Below are positions 1 through 9,437 of a stretch of DNA of 64,000 nt, one piece after another. The DNA is from Bacteroidota bacterium (GTDB taxonomy: Bacteria; Bacteroidota; JABWAT01). The translations under genes and the position numbers were made by a program. Numbering within the stretch: the first letter of the stretch is position 1; every line of letters starts with the position of its first letter. The stretch is taken from positions 248,001 to 312,000 of the forward strand of contig JAIUNL010000002.1 of assembly GCA_020161835.1 (NCBI GenBank), read 5' to 3'. Under the pieces are notes generated by a model that was not told the DNA's origin, did not search any database, and worked only from the letters and a program-made list of their open reading frames with translations.

Positions 1-560
1 TTTCCGATTTGGAAATCCGGATTGATTTCGGTGAAGTTCGGCTGATTAGGACGACCGAATCTGAGATAAACCGGACCCTTGAATTTTGCAATGGCCATAG
101 TAGCCGAATAAGTTTCATTGGCATCACAAGGTACAATCACGGTCATTCCGGGAAGGGCACGCATGAGGCCAATATCTTCGAGAGCCTGATGGGTTGCACC
201 ATCTTCACCTAAAGTAAGACCGGCATGTGAAGCACATATTTTTACATTGGTGTTCGAATAGGCAACCGATTGGCGGATCTGATCATAAACCCGACCGGTA
301 GAAAATTCGGCGAAAGTTGCCGTGAAGGGAATTTTTCCACCGATTGCAAGTCCGGCTGCTGTTCCGATCATGTCAGCTTCTGCAATCCCGATCGAGAAGT
401 AACGGTCAGGATGATTTTCTGAGAATTTTTCAAGTTTCAGTGACCCTTTAAGGTCTGCACACAAAACCACGACATCGGGGTTTGATTGTCCGAGTTCAGC
501 AATGGCTTCCCCGAAAGCATTCCGGGTGGGTTTGTTGTCTTTTACAGGATAAATCGGCAT
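1..560 (-). CDS. Transketolase, C-terminal subunit (partial, runs off left edge)
   Basis: This is the second half of a split transketolase, the thiamine-diphosphate enzyme that moves two-carbon ketol units in the non-oxidative pentose phosphate pathway. The N-terminus reads [20 protein letters not shown], followed by [18 protein letters not shown] and [15 protein letters not shown], which is typical of the pyrimidine-binding (Pyr) domain. About 186 residues are visible, and the C-terminal domain lies outside the window. The ATG overlaps the stop of the N-terminal subunit gene by one base (TGATG), so the two are probably translationally coupled. Splitting of transketolase into two chains is normal in many bacteria and archaea and is not a defect. 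Confidence 0.9.
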   Translation of the reverse strand, partial: MPIYPVKDNKPTRNAFGEAIAELGQSNPDVVVLCADLKGSLKLEKFSENHPDRYFSIGIAEADMIGTAAGLAIGGKIPFTATFAEFSTGRVYDQIRQSVAYSNTNVKICASHAGLTLGEDGATHQALEDIGLMRALPGMTVIVPCDANETYSATMAIAKFKGPVYLRFGRPNQPNFTEINPDFQIG

Positions 561-1438
561 CAGTTTCTCCCCTTGTAAACCCGGGCTGCCGGATCATCAT
601 AATCTTTCCATTCAGTTGGTGCCAGTTCAATCAGAGCTTTGGCTTCCATTTCTTTTGTGGGCGGAGTTCCATGCCACTTCGCAATATTTTCCATGAAGGA
701 AACGCCTTTACTCATAACTGTATTGGCAATGATGACGGTCGGAATACCGGTTCCCAGATTTGTTTTTGCCTTGGCAATTGCGGCGAGGATTTCGGCGAAA
801 TGATGTCCGTTTATCTCAAGAACATTCCAGCCAAATGCTTTCCATTTATCAGGAAGCGGATCGAGTTTTTTCACCACTTCTGTACTGCCGTCAATCTGAA
901 GACGGTTCCGGTCAACAAAAGCGATCAGGTTATCAACTTTCTGGTGCGGACCGTTCATTGCTGCTTCCCAGATTTGTCCTTCGTTTAATTCGCCATCCCC
1001 CATCGCCACATAAATCCACTCGGGGCGTTTGTCTAATTTATAAGCCATGGCTGCACCTATGGCAACTGAAAGTCCCTGCCCAAGAGAACCGGAAGCAACC
1101 CGGATGCCGGGAAGTCCTTCTTTGGTTGCCGGATGGCCTTGCAGGCGACTGTGAATTTTGCGTAAAGTGGAAAGTTCAGACAGGGGAAAATATCCGGTCC
1201 GGGCCAGAGTGGCATACCAGACGGGAGCAATGTGTCCGTTGGAAAGAAAAAACAAGTCCTGTCCTTCAACAGAAGGCCATTTGGAGGGATCATGTTTCAT
1301 TTCACTGAAATAAAGAGCAGTAAAAATATCTGCCATTCCCAGTGATCCGCCGGGGTGACCCGATTCGGCATGGGTGATCATTTTTATCACATCCCGTTTC
1401 AATTGACGGGAAATGGATTGCAGTTCGGAATGGGTCAT
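560..1438 (-). CDS. Transketolase, N-terminal subunit
   Basis: This 292-residue protein is the TPP (pyrophosphate)-binding half of a two-chain transketolase. The diphosphate/Mg-binding motif is visible as [14 protein letters not shown], followed by [15 protein letters not shown]. The early motifs [13 protein letters not shown] and [14 protein letters not shown] match the family, and the length is usual for N-terminal subunits. It is the first gene of a leftward pair with the C-terminal subunit and is preceded by an AAAGG-like ribosome site. It acts in the cytoplasm in the pentose phosphate pathway together with its partner. Confidence 0.92.
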   Translation of the reverse strand: MTHSELQSISRQLKRDVIKMITHAESGHPGGSLGMADIFTALYFSEMKHDPSKWPSVEGQDLFFLSNGHIAPVWYATLARTGYFPLSELSTLRKIHSRLQGHPATKEGLPGIRVASGSLGQGLSVAIGAAMAYKLDKRPEWIYVAMGDGELNEGQIWEAAMNGPHQKVDNLIAFVDRNRLQIDGSTEVVKKLDPLPDKWKAFGWNVLEINGHHFAEILAAIAKAKTNLGTGIPTVIIANTVMSKGVSFMENIAKWHGTPPTKEMEAKALIELAPTEWKDYDDPAARVYKGRN

Positions 1439-1774
1439 AAGCCTTTTCTGTAAGTATAGATAAGACCTTAATTTACAGATAATTTAAGGGGAATTCAAAT
1501 CAGGAGAGAGAATGGGGGAAGTGAAAGGTTAAAGTGTGATTGTTAAAGAGTAAATCGAGCGAAGTGAAGATCCCGAACACTTTCGGGATGTGTTTAAATT
1601 ATCTCGTTCCGCCCGGACCAGGTTTGTCAGTTTCAAAAAGAGTTGCGGCCGGGCGGTAATGGTGGGATGTCAGAATCCCCGGGTTTTCACCCGGGGTTAC
1701 AATCATTTCACCCTTTCAGGGTTAAAAACAACAATCTGAGTTCCATTAACCATTGACCATTAATAATTAACCAT
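1439..1774. other. Gene-free stretch with short palindromic repeats
   Basis: No convincing gene is visible. The stretch holds one copy of a dispersed 21-base motif at 1555-1575 (core GAGCGAAGTGAAGATCCCG), extended by a small CCCGAA...TTCGGG hairpin. It also holds a GC-rich hairpin at about 1677-1697 (CCCCGGGTTTTCACCCGGGG) and short A/T-rich repeats of the type ATTAACCATT at about 1743-1775. The promoter of the transketolase pair should lie at its left end. An arrangement TTTG-N20-TAAATTAA is present there but is a poor match. Confidence 0.5.
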
Positions 1775-3904
1775 TCACTTTACAATTGTCAGTTCATCGA
1801 GAATGTTTTGGGCACCTGAAAATTTATCCAGAATAAAAAGGACATATCTGGAGTCGACAGCAATTGTGCGGTTGTTGGAATCTTCAAATTTCCAGTCGCC
1901 GGTTAAGGCTTCCCAAACGCCATCGAATGCACAACCAATGAGTTCCCCTTTTCCGTTGAGAACCGGGCTGCCCGAGTTTCCGCCTGTGATGTCATTCGTC
2001 GTCAGGTAAGCAACCGGAACGTCTCCCAGTTTTTTATCCAGGTAGGAACCGTAATCTTTGGTTTTATAAAGTTCGAGTAATTTTTTAGGATTATTGAAAG
2101 GTTCTTCACCTGATTCTTTTTCAATCACGCCTTTAAACCGGGTAATATAATCGTAGGAAACTGCATCACGGGGATTGTAAGCTTTTACCGATCCGTAAGA
2201 AAACCGGATTGTAGAATTGGCATCCGGATAAAAATCTTTTCCTTTAAAAGCCATCATCCCTTCGATTAATAGCCGGCGGAGTTCAGAAAGATTCCGGTTA
2301 AATTCAGTGGTGAAAGCAGTCAGACCAGCCATTTCTTTTCCAAGAAAATCAGCCAGTTTAATGGCTTCATTGTCCGGTGATTTTCCAGCAGCAATGTCAT
2401 TCAGCAATGCTGTAAAACCTTCAGCATCACCAATTTTCAAACTGGTGACAATTGCATCTGCAAGCCTGGCAGCAGCTTCATCAGCCGACAAATCACCTTT
2501 TGAAAAAGCTGATAAACTCTGTCCTTCAGGAAGTGCGAAAGCAATGACAGCATTATTTCTGAACACAAATTTTTCAATTTTTACATTCAAATCACCAAAG
2601 GTTGCCAGATTGGATTCAACAAACGCTTTTTTAGCCTCTTCGGTCATGGGCTGACCGGCTTGTTTTGCAATGGTTTTATTCAACCCGTTTGCAAGATTGT
2701 ACCAACGGGCACGTCCCATCCACTGCAGAACGGTATTTTTCTGGTTCCGTCCTTCCAATTTTTTATACCATGAGTCAAAATCTGAAAGTAAATTGCCATA
2801 TTTTGCTTTTCGTTTCGGATCTTTGTTCACCCAATCCATAAAAGCTTTTTCGTTTGCTTTCTTTTCTTCAATAAGTCCGTTCTTACTCATCCCGGCCACA
2901 TTTCCCTGAAAATTCTTAATCGTATTCATGTAACTTTTTACGATGGATGCATATTCAATTTCAAGGGCTTTGTCATTTTTGTAAGCTTCTTCCATACCCT
3001 TAATTCCGGCATCAAGAGCTGCAATACTTTGCGGATAGGAATAATCGAGTGCAAAAGCAGTTTCGATTGAAGTGCGGTAACGTGTTGTACGGCCGGGATA
3101 ACCCAGAATGAAGGTAAAGTCGTTTTCTTTTAATCCGGCAGCGGAGATTTTCAAAAACCGTTTCGGAGTAAACGGAACGTGAAGAGTATCAAATTTACCA
3201 GATGATTTACCATCTTTCGAAACATAAGCTCTCATGATCGAAAAGTCACCGGTGTGACGTGGCCACATCCAGTTGTCAATTTCGCCACCAAACTCACCGA
3301 TAGACCGGGGTGGTGCATAAACCAGCCGGATGTCACCAAAATTTCTGAGTACAAACATCACATATTCATTTCCGTCATTCATCGAAACAACACGGGCTGT
3401 CCGTTCAGGAAATTCTGTGAATGATTTTGTCAGTGTATCAGAAATAGCACGATACGCTTTTTCACGGGATTCAAGTGATTTGCAGGTATCAAGGGCAGCA
3501 TTGACTTTTGCCGTCACATCAAGAACAAGTTCAGTCATTCTTGCGGAATAACTTGATTTAAGTTCTTCGTTTAGCGCCTTTGCATGGTAACCTGTTGTTA
3601 TCAGGTCATTTGAGGCAGTTGAGTTTTCCTGAATTGCACCAAAGGCTACGTGGTGATTGGTAAGAATAAGTCCTTTTGGGGAAATAAATTCGCCGGTTCC
3701 GCCACCAAGCTGAATAATAGCCTGATCGAGCCCAGCACCCTTTGCTCCGGTATAAATTTCAGAAGATTTAAGAGTCAACCCCATTTTTTTGAGTTTTTGC
3801 CAATCCAGTTTGTCCAGCTTATTAAGCAGGTACATACCTTCATCGGCGATCGCCAGATTCAGTGTAAAAACTGACGTCAACAGAAATAATGCAAATCTTT
3901 TCAT
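1775..3904 (-). CDS. S46 family dipeptidyl-peptidase (DPP7-like)
   Basis: This 709-residue exported serine peptidase removes dipeptides from the N-terminus of peptides in the periplasm. A signal peptide is clear (MKRFALFLLTSVFTLNLAIADEG). The S46 hallmarks are the His region GLILTNHHVAFGAIQ near residue 80 and the nucleophile motif GGNSGSPVLNGKG with Ser at about residue 644. The position that separates DPP11 (Arg, acidic P1) from DPP7 (Gly, hydrophobic P1) falls in CAFDGVWEAL and reads Gly, so a DPP7-type preference is inferred. A GGAG ribosome site precedes the ATG. A possible promoter with -7 element TAATTTTG lies about 65 bases upstream. The gene stands alone. Confidence 0.93.
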   Translation of the reverse strand: MKRFALFLLTSVFTLNLAIADEGMYLLNKLDKLDWQKLKKMGLTLKSSEIYTGAKGAGLDQAIIQLGGGTGEFISPKGLILTNHHVAFGAIQENSTASNDLITTGYHAKALNEELKSSYSARMTELVLDVTAKVNAALDTCKSLESREKAYRAISDTLTKSFTEFPERTARVVSMNDGNEYVMFVLRNFGDIRLVYAPPRSIGEFGGEIDNWMWPRHTGDFSIMRAYVSKDGKSSGKFDTLHVPFTPKRFLKISAAGLKENDFTFILGYPGRTTRYRTSIETAFALDYSYPQSIAALDAGIKGMEEAYKNDKALEIEYASIVKSYMNTIKNFQGNVAGMSKNGLIEEKKANEKAFMDWVNKDPKRKAKYGNLLSDFDSWYKKLEGRNQKNTVLQWMGRARWYNLANGLNKTIAKQAGQPMTEEAKKAFVESNLATFGDLNVKIEKFVFRNNAVIAFALPEGQSLSAFSKGDLSADEAAARLADAIVTSLKIGDAEGFTALLNDIAAGKSPDNEAIKLADFLGKEMAGLTAFTTEFNRNLSELRRLLIEGMMAFKGKDFYPDANSTIRFSYGSVKAYNPRDAVSYDYITRFKGVIEKESGEEPFNNPKKLLELYKTKDYGSYLDKKLGDVPVAYLTTNDITGGNSGSPVLNGKGELIGCAFDGVWEALTGDWKFEDSNNRTIAVDSRYVLFILDKFSGAQNILDELTIVK

Positions 3905-4447
3905 GAGAAGTTCTCCATTGTAAAAAAAAAAAATCGACCAATTCAGACAATTAACTATTAATCCGATCTTTCAAACTTCAAAATTACAATTAATAATTCC
4001 CGGTTTGAAACAGAAATTAAAATCATAATCAACCTCTAACGTTTTGTGTGTGTCTGAATATTTGATTTGGTTATCATGTAACCCCGACCTCCCGGTCGGG
4101 AATTAAAATCTTTTTCATTTCTTCGTACCAAATTGAATCGGTTTTTAAAACACAATGGATTCATGTCCCGTTTACGAACTTTGGATAGAATGACAATTTG
4201 TGGATTTTTTTGGTGTCCGATATTTATCCGACCGGGAGGTCGGATTTACATTATATGCTTATCCGACCGGTCCGTCGGGAGCCGGATTTACAAGAGGTCG
4301 GATTTATAAAAGACATTAAACAACCAAAAAAAATCTTTCGGGATGGATTTCCGTCGTCACGGCAATGACAACCAGAAAACCATTTACTATTTTTTCCGGT
4401 AGCCCGTCATCCGGGACCTGAAACCATTTCGTATTTTTGTAAGTAAT
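3905..4447. other. Divergent intergenic region with palindromic repeat copies
   Basis: This spacer lies between the leftward S46 peptidase and rightward mutS, with no gene visible. It contains three or four copies of a palindromic repeat with core CCGACCGGGAGGTCGG: 4084-4099 (inverted), 4228-4243, a degenerate copy at 4263-4278 and a half copy near 4293-4308. Each is followed by GGATTTAYA or an equivalent. It must also carry the promoters for the peptidase and mutS. A TATTTTTG box at 4432-4439 lies only 8 bases before the mutS ATG and lacks a TTG box at the usual distance. Confidence 0.55.
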
Positions 4448-7069
4448 ATGAAACCTGAAACACCCCTGATGTCGCAATATGCCAGAATCAAGGCAAAATA
4501 CCCTGATGTTCTGTTGCTTTTTCGTGTTGGCGATTTTTATGAAACCTTCAATGAAGATGCCAAAATCTGCTCAAAAGTACTTGGCATTACGCTAACCAAA
4601 CGCTCGAATGGCGCCTCCGGTGACACACCGTTAGCCGGATTCCCCTTCCATTCTGTTGATACTTATCTGCCAAAACTGGTTGCTGCCGGACTCCGGGTTG
4701 CCATTTGTGAACAGCTGGAAGATCCGAAAATGACCAAAACCATCGTCAAGCGGGATGTGGTCGAGGTAATCACGCCAGGCGTAACTTTTAACGATAAACT
4801 TCTCGATCAGAAAACCAATAATTATCTCGGATCCCTGATTCTGGAACAGGATCAGGCCGGATTTGCATTCACCGATGCGTCAACCGGTGAATTTTTCACT
4901 TGGCAGGGACCATCCACACAGCTCAATTCCCTTCTTGAAATGATTCAGCCAAAAGAAGTCATCATTCCCAAACGGCTTCGTTCTGAATTTTCTTTTTCAC
5001 GGAAATCGGTTGTCACCGAACGGGATGACTGGATTTTCACCCTTCAACACGGCAAAGATGAACTGGTCAGACATTTTAAAGTTCATTCACTGAAATCTTT
5101 TGGACTGGATGATCTCGATTTGGCAACTCAAGCTGCAGGTGCCATCATTCATTATCTCTACGAAAACCAGAAAGATAATCTGGGACATATCCGCAGGTTG
5201 TCAGTTTACAATCCTGACGAATTCATGGTGCTCGATCAGTCTACCAAGCGAAACCTGGAACTGATTACATCTATGCAGGGTGACGGACAAAAATATGGCA
5301 CACTCATTTCCATTCTGGATGAAACTGAAACCCCGATGGGTGGCCGTCTCCTGAAAAAATGGATTTTCCAGCCGCTGAAAGTTGTTGCGCCTATCAATGA
5401 AAGGTTGGATGCCGTTTCCGAATTTCACTCAGGAACGCAACTCCGTGAAAAAGTAAGAAGCCAGATTTCGGGCTTTGTAGATCTTGAACGCCTTGCTGCA
5501 AAAATTTCGATGGGAAAAGTGTCGCCACGTGAACTGGTCATGCTGAAATCATCGCTGAAAGAACTTCCGCTCATCAAAAAAACTCTCGATGATTGCAAAT
5601 CGGGACTTCTCGTTAATTTGAGAAATCAGATCAGTGAACTTCCGGAAGTTGTTTCCCTGATCGAAACAACCCTGAACGAAGATCCGCCTGCTCTTTTAAA
5701 TGATGGCGGACTCATCCGGGATGGATTCAATTCGGAACTGGATGAACTGCGGGATATGGCCAAAAACGGTAAAACTTGGATGTCGGCTTTGCAGCAATCT
5801 GAGCGGGAACGAACGGGAATTTCGAGTCTGAAAATTAATTTCAATAATGTTTTCGGCTACTATATTGAAATCACCCGTACCAATTTTGACAAAATCCCCG
5901 AAAATTATATCCGGAAGCAAACGCTTGCTAATGCAGAACGGTTTATTACGCCGGAATTGAAAGAAACTGAAGAGAAACTTCTTCATGCAGAAGACAAACT
6001 GATTGCCATGGAGCAACAGCTTTTTCTGGATCTCAGGCAAAAAGTGGCTGAATTTGTTGTTCCGGTTCAAAGTAACGCACAAGCCATTGCCCAAATCGAT
6101 TGTCTCGCCAACTTTGCCCACGTTGCCCGTCACCGGAATTATTCAAAACCGGTTGTCAGCGATGATGATGTTCTTGATATCCGGGATGGACGCCATCCGG
6201 TAATTGAACATTTGCTTCCGCCGGGTGAAGATTACGTGCCGAACGATGTTTTTCTTTCGTCAACAACCGATCAGATTCTGATCATTACCGGTCCGAACAT
6301 GAGTGGTAAATCTTCCTACCTTCGTCAGGCCGGACTGATTACCCTGATGGCACAAACCGGTTCCTTCGTTCCGGCTTCATCAGCAAAAATCGGAATTGTT
6401 GACCGGATTTTTACCCGGGTTGGTGCCAGTGATAATCTTGCTGCCGGAGAATCTACTTTTCTTGTCGAAATGAATGAAACAGCAGCAATTCTGAATAATG
6501 CAACCGGAAAATCTCTGATTCTGCTGGATGAAATTGGTCGGGGCACTTCAACATATGACGGACTTTCTATCGCCTGGAGCTTGTGTGAATTTCTGCATGA
6601 AGCACCCGGAACACGGGCAAGGACCTTGTTTGCAACTCACTATCATGAATTAAATGAACTGGCAGGCACATTTCCCAGAATCCGGAACTTCAATGTGGAA
6701 GTACGTGAATACGGTGATAAAGTCATTTTTCTGAGAAAGATTATTCCGGGCGGGGCAGATCACTCTTACGGGATTCAGGTTGCACAGATGGCAGGATTGC
6801 CTGATGAATTGATTTTGCGGGCAAAGACCATTCTTGAAGAACTTGAAAAAGGCTCTTTTCTGGCGGATCAGGACCGGAAATCCTTACCAGCAAAAACAGT
6901 TCAGGATGGCGATGGCGGATTTCAAATGACCATGTTTGAAATTCAGGAAGCACCGATTATTCAGGTTTTGCTTAAGCTGGACATTAACCGGATGGCGCCG
7001 GTCGAAGCCCTGCTCAAACTCTCTGAACTGACCTCAATGGCAAGATCTGCTATGAAAAAGGGGAAATAG
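4448..7069 (+). CDS. mutS: DNA mismatch repair protein MutS
   Basis: This 873-residue protein is the mismatch-recognition ATPase of methyl-independent mismatch repair and works with MutL. The mismatch-reading Phe-x-Glu lies in VGDFYETF near residue 30. The ABC-type ATPase has Walker A GPNMSGKSS (about residue 618) and Walker B SLILLDEIGRGTSTYDG, with the switch His in FATHYHEL. The length is close to that of E. coli MutS (853), so all domains are present. The start MKPETPLMSQY fits the family N-terminus. The gene is monocistronic in appearance and faces a convergent membrane-protein pair. Confidence 0.98.
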   Translation: MKPETPLMSQYARIKAKYPDVLLLFRVGDFYETFNEDAKICSKVLGITLTKRSNGASGDTPLAGFPFHSVDTYLPKLVAAGLRVAICEQLEDPKMTKTIVKRDVVEVITPGVTFNDKLLDQKTNNYLGSLILEQDQAGFAFTDASTGEFFTWQGPSTQLNSLLEMIQPKEVIIPKRLRSEFSFSRKSVVTERDDWIFTLQHGKDELVRHFKVHSLKSFGLDDLDLATQAAGAIIHYLYENQKDNLGHIRRLSVYNPDEFMVLDQSTKRNLELITSMQGDGQKYGTLISILDETETPMGGRLLKKWIFQPLKVVAPINERLDAVSEFHSGTQLREKVRSQISGFVDLERLAAKISMGKVSPRELVMLKSSLKELPLIKKTLDDCKSGLLVNLRNQISELPEVVSLIETTLNEDPPALLNDGGLIRDGFNSELDELRDMAKNGKTWMSALQQSERERTGISSLKINFNNVFGYYIEITRTNFDKIPENYIRKQTLANAERFITPELKETEEKLLHAEDKLIAMEQQLFLDLRQKVAEFVVPVQSNAQAIAQIDCLANFAHVARHRNYSKPVVSDDDVLDIRDGRHPVIEHLLPPGEDYVPNDVFLSSTTDQILIITGPNMSGKSSYLRQAGLITLMAQTGSFVPASSAKIGIVDRIFTRVGASDNLAAGESTFLVEMNETAAILNNATGKSLILLDEIGRGTSTYDGLSIAWSLCEFLHEAPGTRARTLFATHYHELNELAGTFPRIRNFNVEVREYGDKVIFLRKIIPGGADHSYGIQVAQMAGLPDELILRAKTILEELEKGSFLADQDRKSLPAKTVQDGDGGFQMTMFEIQEAPIIQVLLKLDINRMAPVEALLKLSELTSMARSAMKKGK

Positions 7070-7395
7070 GAATTAGTTATAAGTTACTGAGTTATAAGTT
7101 ATAAGTTATAAGTTATAAGTTATAGAGTTATAGAGTTATAAGTTACAAGTGATTAGGTTTTATCTGGAAACTAGGTTTTTGAACAAAATCAACCAAGGCT
7201 AAACCGGTGATTATCTTCCAATTCCCGACGTTGGAAGACAATGAAACTGATTCGAATGATTAAATGAACTCGTGCCTTCCAAATTTTTGTATTTCTGTAA
7301 GTTATAACTTTGTAACGTGCAACTGTCTTAGCTTACAACGACCTATTCTTATAACTTATAACTTTATAACTAGTAACTGTATAACTTATAACTAC
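7070..7395. repeat. Inverted arrays of a GTTATAA heptamer/octamer
   Basis: This gene-free spacer lies between convergent mutS and the DUF4199-like gene. At about 7073-7152 the unit GTTATAAGTTATAAG recurs in ragged tandem, and at about 7316-7392 the reverse complement (ATAACTTATAACT) recurs, so the two arrays could fold into a long AT-rich hairpin. Single copies of the same word occur at other gene ends in the window (about 38308 and 61583). No coding potential is seen. The array may act as a weak bidirectional terminator or may be replication-slippage debris. Confidence 0.6.
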
Positions 7396-7908
7396 TCAAA
7401 TTGAATACGGTGGTTCAACGGGTCCTTTTGGTGTTCTGGCATGGTCTGTATCCTGAGCCGAACGAATCATCCCGCCAATCATTCCAAAAAATCCGTATAA
7501 CAAAGCTGAACCCAATGCATAAACCAGAATTAGCGGGAAAGTGAACATCATGGCCGGATTAAATCCATCCAGATCTTTCCTTGATTCTGCACCCAGGCCA
7601 AACTGTTCGAACGTTTCATTCATACTTTGAGACAACACTTCCAGACCAATAGCCTGAACAAAAATCATCTGAATAAAAAGTGCAAGCAAAGCAGCAACAA
7701 TTCCAGATTTCAGCCCCATCATAGCGCCTTCAGCAAGAGTTAAATACCCTATTTTGGTTTTGTGGTAAAAGTAAACGGAAAGATATCCGCCCAGGATAAA
7801 ACCAGCACAGCAAAGGAAATTAATCAGAGAAAGCCCAGGAAAAACTGAAATCAGGGCGGCAATACCACCACCCATCATAATTGCTTTGGTTTTCGGATCA
7901 TTGAACAT
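7396..7908 (-). CDS. Integral membrane protein, DUF4199-like
   Basis: This 170-residue protein has four predicted membrane segments: IMMGGGIAALISVFPGLSLINFL, FILGGYLSVYFYH, GIVAALLALFIQMIFVQAIGL and MMFTFPLILVYALGSALLYGFFGMIGG. A soluble loop containing MNETFEQFGLG sits before the last one. The layout resembles DUF4199-type proteins of Bacteroidota, whose function is unknown, and the family assignment is tentative. The gene overlaps the end of the upstream DUF2085 gene by 11 bases, so the two form an operon. The C-terminus PKGPVEPPYSI is proline-rich. Confidence 0.6.
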   Translation of the reverse strand: MFNDPKTKAIMMGGGIAALISVFPGLSLINFLCCAGFILGGYLSVYFYHKTKIGYLTLAEGAMMGLKSGIVAALLALFIQMIFVQAIGLEVLSQSMNETFEQFGLGAESRKDLDGFNPAMMFTFPLILVYALGSALLYGFFGMIGGMIRSAQDTDHARTPKGPVEPPYSI

Positions 7909-8368
7909 GTTTTTTCCTGTCAGAATTTAATAAGTTAATAAGCAGCCACCATCCGGTTATGAAACCGAATACCCCTCCGGTAAGTGCCCGAAAAAGTTCA
8001 GAAACCGGTTTTAATCCGGTTAAATTTAATCCAAAATCAAGTAACAAAATTCCAAAACTAATCCATACCCACCGAAAAGTTGGCCGGATTTTTAAATTTA
8101 AGAAACCCGTCAGGTTTCCTAAAGAAAATGCGAGATAAATTGCACTGCATCTTATACAAACCAGGATGGGTGCCCCATTCCACCACCAGGAAAGTTCGGG
8201 CGTCCGGTGGCAAACCGGATTGAGCAGCAGATTTACCATTTGAATGGCCCAATCAGGCAGAAATGGCATCCAAACAGGCGTCATCCAGATTATGATGTTC
8301 CAAAGAAGTCCCAGAATGAGCAGTAAGATTGCACCAACCTTTTCAAACGGAACTAAAGTTGATGCCAT
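7898..8368 (-). CDS. DUF2085 membrane protein
   Basis: This 156-residue protein has four or so hydrophobic segments. The central motif NPVCHRTPELSWWWNGAPILVCIRCSAIYLAFSLG matches the DUF2085 pattern CH(Q/R)xPERS...CxRCxxIYxG with its conserved Cys pairs. Its molecular function is not known. It is first in a two-gene leftward operon with the DUF4199-like gene (11-base overlap). Its start lies 52 bases from the start of the divergent PorV/PorQ-like gene, so the two promoters overlap. Confidence 0.75.
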   Translation of the reverse strand: MASTLVPFEKVGAILLLILGLLWNIIIWMTPVWMPFLPDWAIQMVNLLLNPVCHRTPELSWWWNGAPILVCIRCSAIYLAFSLGNLTGFLNLKIRPTFRWVWISFGILLLDFGLNLTGLKPVSELFRALTGGVFGFITGWWLLINLLNSDRKKHVQ

Positions 8369-8389
8369 GGAGTTATTTTTTTACCTTTA
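8359..8389 (+). promoter_or_regulatory. Predicted Bacteroidota-type promoter of the PorV/PorQ gene
   Basis: TTG at 8359-8361 is followed by a 20-base spacer and TACCTTTA at 8382-8389. This fits the -33/-7 consensus TTTG...TAnnTTTG known from Bacteroidota. The predicted transcript start lies about 25 bases before the ATG at 8421. The same 20-base spacing recurs at several other gene starts in this window. Confidence 0.5.
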
Positions 8390-8420
8390 CATTCTTTCCA
8401 AAAATAGCGATTTTGCTGGC

Positions 8421-9437
8421 ATGAAAAAATTTATACTCCCTTTTACTGTTGCCCTTTTAACAGGATTTACTTCCTTACAAGCTCAGGTCTTCGATAAATA
8501 TGCTGGTGAGTTTCTTGCCGGTGGCGTTGGAGCCCGATATCTTGGAATGGGAAATACTGCCGTTTCCTTTACCAATGACCCCTTTTCAGTGTATTGGAAC
8601 CCAGCCGGGCTCAGCAGAATTCCGTTTAGCGAAGTAGCTTTCATGCATCAGGAACGATTTGCCGGCATCGTTAAAATGGACTTTCTTTCTTACGTTCAGC
8701 CATTTAACGAAACGTCTACTGTTGGAATAGGTATCCTCCGCAATGGTGTTGATGATATTCCCGACACTCGTGAAGGTTGGAAAAACTGGGATAAAGTTTA
8801 CAACACACCGCCAAGTGGTTATGAACCCGGCTTTTTTAATGCAGCCGAATATGCAGTCTATGCGAGCTATGCCACAACTCAATGGTTCTCTTTCCCGGTC
8901 GGACTCAATGTAAAAGGTATTTACAGGTCTTATGGATCTGTTGCTTCCGCATGGGGAATTGGTGTTGATGCAGGAACTCAGGTCAATGGCATTTTTGGGG
9001 TTTCTGAATTGCAGGCAGGCTTTGTTGCAAGGGATCTGACTTCAACACTGATAACCTGGGATAACGGAACTACAGAATTGATTGCTCCTTCCCTTGAATC
9101 TGGACTCTCCTGGCAAACCGAAGCCTTGTGGGGTCAATTTATTTTTGCCGGCGGAATGATTAACAGGTTCGAAAACCGCCGTGAAACAGCTCAGTTTAAT
9201 TTTGGTGCAGTTTCAGGTGATCTGAAAGGCGGACTTGAATACAATTATAACGGCAAATTTGCCATCAGAAGCGGTATAAACGAACTGAAAAGACTCAATT
9301 TTGGTGCTGGATTTAAAATCCAATCTTTGTGGATTGATTATGCATTTGAATCCTTCAACGGACAAAATGACCTGGGAAACAGTCACCGCATCAGCGTTTC
9401 ACTCGGACTTGATAAATTGAGCAAACCCAGAGATTGA
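8421..9437 (+). CDS. PorV/PorQ family outer-membrane protein
   Basis: This 338-residue exported protein is predicted to form a beta-barrel. The ATG at 8421 gives a clean signal peptide (MKKFILPFTVALLTGFTSLQAQ), while a longer frame reaching back to 8244 would destroy it. The mature N-terminus has GEFLAGGVGARYLGMGNTAVSFTNDP and YWNPAGLSRIP, the signature of the PorV/PorQ (UPF0164-like) family. PorV acts with type IX secretion in Bacteroidota, but many relatives have no proven link to secretion. No other type IX secretion gene is in the window, so the role remains open. A strong hairpin terminator follows. Confidence 0.85.
   Translation: MKKFILPFTVALLTGFTSLQAQVFDKYAGEFLAGGVGARYLGMGNTAVSFTNDPFSVYWNPAGLSRIPFSEVAFMHQERFAGIVKMDFLSYVQPFNETSTVGIGILRNGVDDIPDTREGWKNWDKVYNTPPSGYEPGFFNAAEYAVYASYATTQWFSFPVGLNVKGIYRSYGSVASAWGIGVDAGTQVNGIFGVSELQAGFVARDLTSTLITWDNGTTELIAPSLESGLSWQTEALWGQFIFAGGMINRFENRRETAQFNFGAVSGDLKGGLEYNYNGKFAIRSGINELKRLNFGAGFKIQSLWIDYAFESFNGQNDLGNSHRISVSLGLDKLSKPRD

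Noticed and set aside
1-1438. Transketolase in two pieces as a broken gene
   Set aside because: Two-chain transketolases are common, the junction is a clean TGATG overlap, and both pieces have natural ends.
4432-4439. TATTTTTG before mutS as a full promoter
   Set aside because: No TTG-like box occurs 19-21 bases upstream, so it was left as a weak indication only.
8244-8420. Longer N-terminus for the PorV/PorQ gene
   Set aside because: It overlaps the DUF2085 gene on the other strand and hides a clear signal peptide starting at 8421.
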